From Photobacterium iliopiscarium (GTDB taxonomy: Bacteria > Pseudomonadota > Gammaproteobacteria > Enterobacterales > Vibrionaceae), in the NCBI RefSeq assembly GCF_003026395.1, contig NZ_PYOO01000002.1, positions 1 through 64,000 on the forward strand: a stretch of DNA of 64,000 bases, given 5' to 3'. A model generated the notes under the pieces. It saw only the letters and a program-made list of their open reading frames with translations, was not told the origin of the DNA and ran no database searches. Below, piece after piece: positions 55,393 to 64,000 of this stretch. Each line of letters starts with the position of its first letter. The stretch's first letter is position 1. The translations under genes and the position numbers were made by a program.

Positions 55393-56122
55393 TCGCCATT
55401 CCCATCGACATAATCACAACCATTGGTCGAATAAAACGCTGGCCTTTGCTAATAACAACGTGTGCGCCTAATCGCGCCCCCATAAAACCACCCACAGCCA
55501 TTATTAACCCTACCTTCCAAACAGGTAATCCTGCCAAAATAAACAAGATTAACGCTGCAATATTAGAAGTGAAATTCAAAACTTTAGTGCGAGCGGTAGC
55601 TTCTACTAGCCCTAATTGAGCAATAACAACAAAGCAGATGGTAAAAAATGATCCTGTTCCTGGACCAAAAAAACCATCGTAAAAACCAATACTGGTACCA
55701 ACCGAAAATGCAAAAGCGGCTTCTGATAATTTAGGCGTGCCTCCCCCTGTGCCAATATTAGGGGATAATAAGAAATACAATGAAATACAGACCAGCAATA
55801 TAGGAATAAGACTCGTTAATACACTAGCATCAATATATTGTACTAATACAGCCCCAATTGCCGAGCCTGCAAATGTGCAACCTATAGCCAATCGCATTTG
55901 TTTTAGATTAACTAATCCATTACGGACAAAATACCAAGATGCAGAAAAACTACCAAATGAGCTTTGCAATTTATTGGTTGCTAATGCTTGAGCCGGTGGG
56001 ATCCCAACAGATAAAAGCGCAGGCACAGTAAGCATTCCTCCGCCACCAGCAATCGCATCAATAAACCCTGCGGCAAGTGCCACAAAAAATAAAATAACTA
56101 ATACATCTATACTTAATTCCAT
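55343..56122 (-). CDS. TauE/SafE family sulfite or anion exporter
   Basis: Eight-helix membrane protein (259 aa) of the TauE/SafE (YfcA) family. Conserved GFIDAIAGGGGMLTVPALLSVGIPPAQALATNKLQSSFGSFSA opens the protein, and a second copy of the repeat motif reads FYDGFFGPGTGSFF. Members export sulfite, sulfoacetate or other organic anions. Its 3' end overlaps the LysR gene by 50 bp in antisense. Confidence 0.9.
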   Translation of the reverse strand: MELSIDVLVILFFVALAAGFIDAIAGGGGMLTVPALLSVGIPPAQALATNKLQSSFGSFSASWYFVRNGLVNLKQMRLAIGCTFAGSAIGAVLVQYIDASVLTSLIPILLVCISLYFLLSPNIGTGGGTPKLSEAAFAFSVGTSIGFYDGFFGPGTGSFFTICFVVIAQLGLVEATARTKVLNFTSNIAALILFILAGLPVWKVGLIMAVGGFMGARLGAHVVISKGQRFIRPMVVIMSMGMAIKLLWQQHPQWFQLVF

Positions 56123-56238
56123 TTACGATCACTTTATTAATCAACATACTAATAGCAGAATAATAACGGTGATAGCGTATATCGAACAGTGAAACCTAGG
56201 ATAGCAACCCATTCCAGTTTGGAATAGGTTTATAATAT

Positions 56239-56694
56239 CTAATGTTGATTACGGCAAATTTCAGCAGGAAAAGACAATTGCACCATAATAAAGCGTTTTA
56301 GTAACTCATCATATGGTTGATCATCAACGGCTTTTTGCATGCACATGAGCCATGCCTGTTTTTCAGCTAAACCAATATGATGATGGTGATGAGCACTAGC
56401 AAGGTTCATGCGTCCATAGCGTTCACTATAATTATCTTTTCCGCCCAACCAACCAATTAAAAATGTCGTCAATTTTTGCTGAGCTTCAGTTAAATCATGA
56501 CTGTACATGGCACGTATCGTTACCGCTTCAGGTAAGCTATCGATGTAATAATAAAAATCAGCAACCAACTGTTGTACGCCAGTCTCACCACCCGCCGCCT
56601 GTAAAATGCTTTCTCCTTGTTCATACTTGGGAACATTACGCTTTTTTACACCTGAAAAATCATCACCTTCGGGGAACTCAACTTTATCAACCAT
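56239..56694 (-). CDS. Truncated hemoglobin, group II-like
   Basis: Small globin of 151 aa with the group II pattern GGETGVQQLVADFYYYIDSLPEA, IRAMYSHDLTEAQQKLTTFLIGWLGGKDNYSERYGRMNLASAHHHHHIGLAEKQAWLMCMQKAVDD. The proximal heme histidine lies inside a five-histidine run that replaces the usual RHxPFxIG. It is transcribed after torA in the same direction, with a hairpin between. Truncated globins bind O2 or NO; a role linked to anaerobic respiration is likely but unproven. Confidence 0.85.
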   Translation of the reverse strand: MVDKVEFPEGDDFSGVKKRNVPKYEQGESILQAAGGETGVQQLVADFYYYIDSLPEAVTIRAMYSHDLTEAQQKLTTFLIGWLGGKDNYSERYGRMNLASAHHHHHIGLAEKQAWLMCMQKAVDDQPYDELLKRFIMVQLSFPAEICRNQH

Positions 56695-56740
56695 TTCATT
56701 ATCACTTTATAGAAATCCTTTCTTCATACTATAAGAAATG

Positions 56741-56770
56741 AATAAAGAGCAGCCATAGCCACTCTTTATT
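56741..56770 (-). terminator. Hairpin after torA
   Basis: AATAAAGAG / CTCTTTATT (56741-56749 with 56762-56770) after the torA stop. On the minus strand it is followed by CATTTCTT, not a strong T run, so readthrough into the globin gene is possible. Confidence 0.55.
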
Positions 56771-56794
56771 ATTTATTGTTGATCACATTTTTAA

Positions 56795-59275
56795 TTAACT
56801 CACATACAAAGGCCCACTAAAAGAGGTAACAGGAGGTACTTTGCCCGTGAACTTTTCAAAATTAACCACCACGGTATTCGCACTGGTTGCTTGAGCAAGC
56901 TCTGAGGTTGGAATATCAATGGTTAATGTATTAGGATCGCCATAAGTATCTATAGCGCCAATATCATTATTCAATGGCCCAAACCACGCCCCTTCTTCAA
57001 TTCGAATCACTCCGGTTGGATAATGACTTGAAAGCACAGCGCCGGCTAACAACTGCCCACGATCATTAAACACTCTTACAATATCACCCTCTTTAATGCC
57101 TTTTTTATTCGCATCGTCAGGATTGATATAAACGGGTTCATGCCCTTTTACGGCATAGGTATTACGGAAGTCTTCAGAATCACACATTTGTGAATGTAAG
57201 CGTTTATTCGGATGGCATGATTGGAGCCAAAATGGGAATTTATCAGATTTAGGTCCGCCATGTGAACGCTCTTCTTTTTCAAACCACATGGGGTGGCCTT
57301 GGCAATGCTCATAGTTATACCGCGCAATTTTACGGCTATAAATTTCAATAAATCCAGAAGGTGTACCTAAGCTATTAATTTCAGGATCTTCTCTGAAAGC
57401 TGCATGACTGACATAGGTCTGGTCTGTGGTAAATTCGACTAATCCTTGTTGCCAAAATTGTTTAAATTCTGGCATTTCATGCTTACTGTCATTCGCTTTT
57501 CGACAATCATTATACAGTTGTTCAATCCACTGCATTTCTGTCATACCACGGGTATATTGTTTACTTTTTCCAAAGCGTTCTGTTAATTCAGTGAATATCT
57601 GAAAGTCGGTTTTTGATTGATATAATGGATCAACCAATTTATGCATCGCTAGAATACCGCTGGTTGAGTAAGTACCATATTGGTCGAGATCACTACGTTC
57701 AAATTGTGTACAAGCAGGTAAAACAATATCAGAAAAACGGCACGTTGGTGTCCAGGTATAATCAATATTAACCACCGTTTGCAGCTTTCTAAATGCCTCT
57801 TTCATACGGTTACGTTGCTGATGGTGATTCCATGGATTACAACCACTAAACACCATCATTTTAATATCAGGCAAGACCACATTAGCGCCGTTATATTGAA
57901 TTTTTTTACCCGGTTCTATAATGGCATCAATCCATCGAGCAACCGGAATCGTTGAGCTATAACCTTTAAAATCAGTATTATTCCAAATAGGTTGCTGACC
58001 TTCATCAACATTACGCGGAAAACCACCAGGACCAGCCGCGGTACTAAAAGGTAATCCAACCCCACTATAAAAGTGCGAGTAAGACACCCCGCCACCAGGT
58101 AAACCGATTTGACCTAACATGGATGCTAACACCGCCCCCATCCAATACGGTTGTTCACCATGCTGTTGACGCTGCACCGCCCAACCAAACATCAACATGG
58201 TGCGATCTTTTACTAAATTACGTGCAAATTCTCGAATAGCATCTGCTTTTACACCACAAATAGGCTCAGCCCACTCTGGCGTTTTAGCTATTTTGTCTTT
58301 ACCTGTACCTAATAAATAAGGTAAGAACTCATTAAACCCCAGTGTATACATTTCTAAAAATTGTTTATCGTACAAATCTTCTTTATACAATGTGTGCGCA
58401 ATGGCAAGCATGAAAGGCACATCAGTTTGAGGGTTGACGTATTGATGTTCACAATTAAAATATTGTTGCGATTTTGATACCACAGGATCGACCGAGATCA
58501 TCCGGATCTTGCCATCAGCCACCTTCTGTTTTAATTGCTCATAGTAAGCATAAGAACCATGGGTTTCGCATTGCCATCCTACTTGGCTATTTTTAATCGG
58601 ATCATTTGACCACCATATCAATGTCTTGCAATCTTTGAGTATGGTTGACCATGTGGTTGCTTGGGCATAAACCTCTGTTGAGCCTAATACGTAAGGTAAA
58701 ATGGTTTGTCCTGCACCTGTTGAGTAATCACCGACTTTCTTAATAAAATTACCATGCATGCCCACAGCACGTTGCATGTGCGACGTACAACTTTGGAACT
58801 GTCCTGTTTCTCGCCATCCTGTTTGACCAGCATGCAATGCCCACGGACCGTAATCTTTCTGCACCCGTTGTAACTCTTGATAAAATAAATCTAACGCTTC
58901 ATCCCATGTCACCCGTACAAAGCGATTATTACCGCGAGTTTCACCGCTATATTTATTTTTCTTGAGCCAATCTAAGCGCACCATCGGATAACGCACTCGT
59001 GAAGGACTATAAATTAAGCCTTTGATCCCGTTTAACATATCGGTAGGATTTTTATCAAATTCTAACGGTTTTATTTCAGCGACTTGACCATTATATATTC
59101 GCGCTCGAAATGCGCCCCAATGAGAACCCGATACTTTCCAAATGCCCGGCGCATCGGCTGCTGGCGTATTAGTATCACTCGCGTGTGCAACTTGTAATAA
59201 TAACCCCGGACCAATCACAGAAGCAGCACTGGTTGTCGCTAACCCTTGTAAAAATTTACGCCGACTCAAAGACAT
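56795..59275 (-). CDS. torA: Trimethylamine-N-oxide reductase, catalytic subunit
   Basis: Periplasmic molybdenum enzyme reducing TMAO to trimethylamine in anaerobic respiration. The Tat signal is [21 protein letters not shown]. The bis-MGD active site Ser is in GDYSTGAGQ (about 185). [41 protein letters not shown] and [23 protein letters not shown] are dimethylsulfoxide reductase-family landmarks. 826 aa, typical of TorA. GAGGAAA lies 8 nt before the ATG. It follows torC by 32 bp. Confidence 0.95.
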   Translation of the reverse strand: MSLSRRKFLQGLATTSAASVIGPGLLLQVAHASDTNTPAADAPGIWKVSGSHWGAFRARIYNGQVAEIKPLEFDKNPTDMLNGIKGLIYSPSRVRYPMVRLDWLKKNKYSGETRGNNRFVRVTWDEALDLFYQELQRVQKDYGPWALHAGQTGWRETGQFQSCTSHMQRAVGMHGNFIKKVGDYSTGAGQTILPYVLGSTEVYAQATTWSTILKDCKTLIWWSNDPIKNSQVGWQCETHGSYAYYEQLKQKVADGKIRMISVDPVVSKSQQYFNCEHQYVNPQTDVPFMLAIAHTLYKEDLYDKQFLEMYTLGFNEFLPYLLGTGKDKIAKTPEWAEPICGVKADAIREFARNLVKDRTMLMFGWAVQRQQHGEQPYWMGAVLASMLGQIGLPGGGVSYSHFYSGVGLPFSTAAGPGGFPRNVDEGQQPIWNNTDFKGYSSTIPVARWIDAIIEPGKKIQYNGANVVLPDIKMMVFSGCNPWNHHQQRNRMKEAFRKLQTVVNIDYTWTPTCRFSDIVLPACTQFERSDLDQYGTYSTSGILAMHKLVDPLYQSKTDFQIFTELTERFGKSKQYTRGMTEMQWIEQLYNDCRKANDSKHEMPEFKQFWQQGLVEFTTDQTYVSHAAFREDPEINSLGTPSGFIEIYSRKIARYNYEHCQGHPMWFEKEERSHGGPKSDKFPFWLQSCHPNKRLHSQMCDSEDFRNTYAVKGHEPVYINPDDANKKGIKEGDIVRVFNDRGQLLAGAVLSSHYPTGVIRIEEGAWFGPLNNDIGAIDTYGDPNTLTIDIPTSELAQATSANTVVVNFEKFTGKVPPVTSFSGPLYVS

Positions 59276-59307
59276 AGATCTTTCCTCTTTTTAAACGGGA
59301 TACGCTA

Positions 59308-60492
59308 TCAATGTTTGTCTTTTGCAAAATCTGATGAATGATTTTGTAAATATTTCAAAACAATGGCTTCACTGTCGGTATCAAAATTCACAAACGCTAA
59401 CATGCCATTAAACATTCCCGGCCACGTATTGGCATCAAAATGATTTTCGGCAGGTTGAGTATGACAGACACTACAATTAGTTTTATAAGCTGATTGGGCA
59501 ACTGACCAAATATCATTAACATTACTCACAAACTTCGCTTTTTCTACCCATAGCGTCGCTGTGACTTGTTGCCATTTAAGCCCGGTAACATCATCTTCTT
59601 TTTCGGTCGTCCCTTTAACAATGTCTTTATTTTGAGCTGCTGTTTTGCTTAATGCTGCGGTAGGAATATTCATCCCAAAATCTTGATTAATAACGCGACC
59701 AAACCCTTTTTCCTTACGCCAACCGCTGATCTCAATTTGTAACATGTCATCTTTAACAGCGACAACTTTGACACCCGATGCTGGCTCTAATGATCCGCCA
59801 TCTTGGGTTTTTGCCTCATCTTCAAACATAGGGATAAACTGCATGCTGTAATAAGTATTACCGTTCTCATAATCTGTATTTTGTGCTACAGCCGCTAATT
59901 CAGAAATCATGCCACCTGATGAATCCATATTTGACGGTAAATGGTGAGCAATCCCTTTATGACAATCAATACAGCTTTGATCTTTTGCCGCCGCTTGCTT
60001 CATCTGTACTTGTGCCCGTGGCGACATTTCATCCCATTTCATACTGTCGTAATTGTGGCAGCTTTTACATTCTAAAGATTTATTCGCCGCAAACCGCTTC
60101 CACTCATGTTGAGCCAATTCTAACCGCTTCGCTTCAAATTTTTCAGGAGTATCAATGGTGCCGACAATCGCACCAAACACTTCTTTACTGGCCTGCATTT
60201 TACGGGCGATTTTATCGGTCCAATTATGGGGAACATGGCAATCAGGACACGTTGCCCTCACTCCTGCATTATTCTCCCAGTGAATGGTGCCTTGTAATTC
60301 TGGATAAACGGTATCTCGCATTGAGTGACAACTAATACAAAATTTTTCAGTATTAGTCACTTCTAGCGCAGTATTAAACCCACCCCAAAAGACAATACCA
60401 GCAACAAACCCACCAAGGGTCAGTACACCAAGGCTTATCTTTGTTGCTGGACGCCAAAAGGTTAACCATAATTTTTTTATGAACGTCACCAT
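59308..60492 (-). CDS. torC: Pentaheme c-type cytochrome TorC
   Basis: Membrane-anchored cytochrome that passes quinol electrons to TorA. An N-terminal helix (about 16-38) is followed by four NapC/NirT-type hemes (CISCH, CPDCH, CKSCH, CIDCH) and a fifth in the C-terminal domain (CSVCH). 394 aa, normal. The ribosome site GGAGGG precedes the ATG. 40 bp after torE. Confidence 0.95.
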   Translation of the reverse strand: MVTFIKKLWLTFWRPATKISLGVLTLGGFVAGIVFWGGFNTALEVTNTEKFCISCHSMRDTVYPELQGTIHWENNAGVRATCPDCHVPHNWTDKIARKMQASKEVFGAIVGTIDTPEKFEAKRLELAQHEWKRFAANKSLECKSCHNYDSMKWDEMSPRAQVQMKQAAAKDQSCIDCHKGIAHHLPSNMDSSGGMISELAAVAQNTDYENGNTYYSMQFIPMFEDEAKTQDGGSLEPASGVKVVAVKDDMLQIEISGWRKEKGFGRVINQDFGMNIPTAALSKTAAQNKDIVKGTTEKEDDVTGLKWQQVTATLWVEKAKFVSNVNDIWSVAQSAYKTNCSVCHTQPAENHFDANTWPGMFNGMLAFVNFDTDSEAIVLKYLQNHSSDFAKDKH

Positions 60493-60532
60493 TGTTCTCC
60501 CTCCGTTGCTTAGTTTATCGAAACACTACAAC

Positions 60533-60703
60533 CTAACCATGCCCAGGAGGACCAAAAACAAACACTTGTAACGCCCATATCGTAAAACCATAACCGCTCA
60601 CTAACGCCATGGATAACAATGGAAATAACAGAATAATAATGAATAAAAAGGCCCACCATTCATAGCGACCACGTTCTTGTTCAGTAATTTCAGTACTAGC
60701 CAT
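60533..60703 (-). CDS. torE: Small membrane protein TorE (NapE family), 56 aa
   Basis: Short gene easily missed by length cut-offs. It encodes MASTEITEQERGRYEWW followed by one hydrophobic helix (AFLFIIILLFPLLSMALV) and a short C-terminus GPPGHG. It matches the TorE/NapE family that precedes TorC in marine bacteria. Read from ATG 60703 to TAG 60533; the torE-torC-torA order is kept. Its role in TMAO respiration is not fully known. Confidence 0.9.
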   Translation of the reverse strand: MASTEITEQERGRYEWWAFLFIIILLFPLLSMALVSGYGFTIWALQVFVFGPPGHG

Positions 60704-60852
60704 AATTGACCTCTATATAATCATTACAACAGCGATATACCATTCACGAATAACAATGGATTGATGAAATTATAGTCAAGGATAATTAACCTTCACGATC
60801 TAACTGCAAATTAGTTCTCTCTTCTTCCGTTCTAGCGTACAAATTACAGCCA

Positions 60853-60884
60853 TAAAAAAAGCCAGCATCACTGCTGGCTTTTTT
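60853..60884 (-). terminator. Terminator of mukB
   Basis: Stem GCCAGCA / TGCTGGC (60861-60867 with 60872-60878), loop TCAC. Seven T residues on the minus strand, 40 bp after the mukB stop; T-rich on the plus strand too. Confidence 0.95.
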
Positions 60885-60918
60885 GCGTACTAAAAGAACT
60901 AGTTGATATAATTACTGT

Positions 60919-63900
60919 TTACACAGGTTCAATATCTAATATCCCTTGTACGGGTATTTCTACTTTTGGTTTCGCACCGAAACCGCGTAAACCCACTACG
61001 TGTACATGTTCACGATCTTTAAATATTTTACGTACCAATTTATAGGTCGTGCCTTTTTCAGGGCTAATATTTTCAGGGGCTGCAATTAATAGCTGCATAT
61101 CTAGACGTTCACATAACTCAAATAAGGTCGCAATAGATTTACCATCTAAACGCGCGGCTTCATCGAGGAACAATAAACGACAAGGAATAATATCTTTACC
61201 ACGTAAACGGCGAGATTCTTCTTCCCAACTTTGTATAACCATCAATAGAATGGCTTGACCAGTACCAATCGCTTCACCGGTCGATAACGCACCTGATTCT
61301 GCTTGTAGCCAACCATCAGTACCACGATTAACTTCAATGTTCAGCTCAAGGTAGTTACGGTAATCCAGTAACTCTTCACCTAGAATTTGCGGTGAACGCT
61401 GACCCATATCAATATGTGGATTTAAACGCTGGAATAATTTCGCAATCGCTTCTGAGAACGTTAGACGCTGATTACCAAATAAATCGTTATGTTGGTCTTT
61501 TTGATCAAGTAACCCAAGCAGTAACGATTCATGCGTTTCACGTACTTTAACGTTAAGACGAACACCACATACCTGTCCAAAACCAACATGTTGTAGGCCT
61601 TGGTTAAGCATTCGAATACGGTTTTGCTCACGCTGAATTGTTTTACGAATAATCTTCGCTACAGAATCTGAACTAATGGCTAAACGTTGTTCACGTGCGG
61701 TAAGTTCTTCTGTTAAACGACCAAGCTCCGCTTCCATTTCTTCGATAGCTTCAACCGGATCATCAGTGCGAATAATATCGTGACGAATACGCTCACGTAG
61801 ATGCTGATACACGGCGATATAGAACAACACTTTACGCTCAGGACGCGCCACATCTTCTGAGGCACGTAATGCATCACGTAAGTTTTCGTTATCAGCCACC
61901 GCCAAACGCAATGCACCTAGCGCTTTATCTGATAATGAACGTAGTTCATCAGCCGACATGTATGCCATTTCACGGCGATGTAAACGACGTTCAACATCAC
62001 TTTCACGCGCCAGGCGTAATACCGCACACCAGCCTGCTTTAGCATTCACAACCAACTTACGGAAGTCTTGGTAATCTTTACCCACTTTACGTAAACGTTT
62101 CATCAAGCCTTTCATTTCAAGCTCAATTGACGTGGTTGATTTCTCTAATGTACTGCGACGATTACGTGAACTGTGTAAGCGTTCATTCAGTTCATTACGA
62201 CGCACTAATGCACGTTCTTCTGCTTCAACATCTGCACGAACACCCAACTCTTGCAGCTCACGTTCAAACTCAAGCACAGTTTCATTCTTAGCTTGATGCG
62301 AACTTTTCAGAGATGCTAACAACTGGTTATATTGGTTCGTTTGTGCACGTGATTGCTTCAAGCTTGCACGAGTTGTATTACGTTGTTGCTCAGCGGTCGC
62401 TAATTTTAGTTTTAGCTGATCATTAAGCTCTGAACTCTTGCTCAATAACTCAACCGAATCGGCATAACTAAAGTAATGACGACGCTCGGCCAAATCTGCA
62501 ATCGCAAAAATCAATGTTTTAAGTTGTTGCAGTTTTTGATCGGCGGCTTCGTAATTGGCTTGTAATGCATCAAACTGCTCAGGATCGGCATCAAGTGCTG
62601 ATACTAATCCTTCAAGTTCAATCAATGCTTTACCGTAACGATCCAAATAATTACGCGCTTCATCCATTTGCGAAAGTTGCTGTTCAACTTCTGCAAAACG
62701 TTCAGTTAGCGTTTCATCTTCAAGCAATGTCACGATGGGGTTTAATTTGCCCAGTAAGGTTAAGCCTTCACGTGCTGCGGCCAGTTGGCTACGTTGTTGT
62801 TGCTCTTGTGCTTGTGACTCTGCTAACTGGCGCATGATCTGATTACGCTGATCACGGGCTTGTTTTAGTTCAACCTCAGGATCGGCATTAAAGGCAATCG
62901 CCATATGGGTTGCCACAAAACTATTAAAGCTTTGGTATAAACGTTGTAGCTTTTGCGAATCAAATGCCGCTTTGGCGTGATCTTCTACCACTTGATCACG
63001 CTCATCACGTAAAGACTCTAATCGCTGTTCACGTGCTGCTCGGCCAAATAATGGCACTTTCGGGAAGCGTGAATAACGTAATTGGCGATCGTTAAGATGC
63101 ACACATACTGCATTCTCAAGTTCATCAACATCAAAGCCACTGTCATCAAATGAATCAGCATCACCTTCAATGATGTACAAATCATCGGGACAATCATCAA
63201 GAGCAATCAGCTTTTCTTTAATGCCACTTAAATCAGGGACGATAATTGCATGACGCGATGGGCCATACATCGCACTGAAATAAGGCGCATCCGCAAGCGT
63301 AATGTCATCATAAATTTCAGATAACATCGTACCGCCAAGCGTCTCAGCCAACGCACGCAGACCTAAATTGTCACTACCACCTGGTTGTGCCAAGTGTTCA
63401 ATATCATGCTCTAATGTTTGTTTGCGTTGCGCTAATTGGTCACGCTGTGCTGACACTTGACGTTCATTATCAAGTGTTGCTTGCATTGCATCCATTACCG
63501 TTTGGCTGCTGGTTAATTCAGTATTGGCTTGGTCGGCAAGGGTTTCAAGTGCATCTGAAGCGGCAATCCACGTTGGTGCAGAAGCTTCAAGTACGCTAAT
63601 ACGTACAACCAATCTTTGCTCGTTATGACGCATGTCATTACGTTGCTCAACCAAGCTCGCTTGATCTTGCTCTAAGCTTTCTAAGGTTGCTTCATGGCGC
63701 GCTTGTTCTTCCGCTAATGCCAATTCACCATCAATGGTAGTCGCAAACTTTTTAGCATACGTTTCAGCAAGTTCAATCGCTTGACGTTGACTACGCACAC
63801 TACGTTCTAAATCACGATATTGTGCTTTAAGCTGATCACCACGTTCAGAAACCGAACGAAGTTGACGACCATGCTCAATCAGCTCACGGGCTTTATCACT

Positions 63901-64000
63901 CGCTTGAGTACGATCAACCACACCTGCAATAGTGGTCACAATCGCTAAGCCTTTTTCAAACTGCTGCGCCGCTGCCGATGACATATCCAGTTTGTGTTTT
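60919..64000 (-). CDS. mukB: Chromosome partition protein MukB (5' part outside the window)
   Basis: Partial. The reading frame is open to the window edge at 64000 and lacks the N-terminal Walker A head. The visible part has two long coiled coils, a central hinge (near [32 protein letters not shown]-like region, about residues 205-260 of the visible part) and the C-terminal ATPase head with [21 protein letters not shown] and the Walker B [11 protein letters not shown]. MukB condenses and segregates chromosomes with MukE and MukF, encoded upstream (off this window). The internal ATG at 63984 is not the start. Confidence 0.95.
   Translation of the reverse strand, partial: [1026 protein letters not shown]

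Noticed and set aside
60704..60850. TorR boxes upstream of torE
   Set aside because: Only a partial CTGTT match was seen; not enough to claim a TorR site.
63984..63986. ATG at 63984 as the start of mukB
   Set aside because: The frame stays open to the window edge and the N-terminal Walker A region is missing, so this ATG is internal.

Overview
The window reads as an A+T-rich chromosomal segment of a marine gammaproteobacterium of the Vibrionaceae, most likely Photobacterium or a close relative. This is inferred from MukB, a torECA trimethylamine-oxide respiration set, a bioA/bioBFCD pair with a BirA-type operator, UhpABC, Mlc, a secreted chitin-binding protein, and E. coli-like gene order around mukB-ldtD-ycbK-ycbL-aspC-asnS. 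No phage, insertion sequence or CRISPR array was seen; nearly everything is chromosomal housekeeping or metabolic accessory material.

Layout. 1-400: three identical tandem tRNA-Val(GAC) genes in 121-bp units, probably the tail of a longer array. 0.5-6.9 kb: a small unknown protein, an ApbE flavinyltransferase lipoprotein, a secreted alkaline phosphatase behind an 11-bp-phased Pho-box array, and a HlyD/ATPase/permease exporter. 7.1-11.9 kb: amino-acid permease, cysteine desulfidase (CyuA) plus RidA, and a divergent AzlCD exporter, probably one cysteine/2-aminoacrylate module. 12-16.5 kb: DMT transporter, LprI-like protein, a CNNM/CorC protein with a possible structural switch in its 5' leader, a two-domain chitin-binding protein, a lipoprotein and a CxxC protein. 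16.8-18.5 kb: tRNA-Ser(TGA) followed downstream by three ~90-bp units that each repeat pieces of the tRNA 3' end and end in a terminator, then an operon of a second CxxC paralog and an Ap4A phosphorylase. 18.5-24 kb: TPR membrane protein, an orphan wza behind 1.2 kb of non-coding DNA, a membrane protein, HtpX and a 54-residue protein.

24-29.3 kb is the biotin locus (bioBFCD on the minus strand, divergent bioA, BirA operator between). 30-37.5 kb holds L-lactate uptake and oxidation (lldP-lutABC), a LysR regulator and mlc. 37.7-44.4 kb has queE, asnS, two tandem paralogous diguanylate cyclases with intact GGEEF and I-sites, and aspC. 44.5-49.8 kb has small unknown proteins, a DUF2982-like protein and uhpABC without uhpT. 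50-53.2 kb is ycbL-ycbK-ldtD. 53.5-60.7 kb is an accessory block (MarR, LysR, TauE/SafE, truncated hemoglobin, torA-torC-torE). The window ends inside mukB.

The most unusual structures are the tRNA-Ser 3'-end repeat array, the paired CxxC proteins around it, the CyuA/RidA/AzlCD cluster, the duplicated cyclases sitting in the ompF slot of the E. coli gene order, and the two mutually exclusive hairpins ahead of the CNNM gene. Nothing here proves a wholly new system. The tRNA-linked repeat array is the strongest candidate for new biology.
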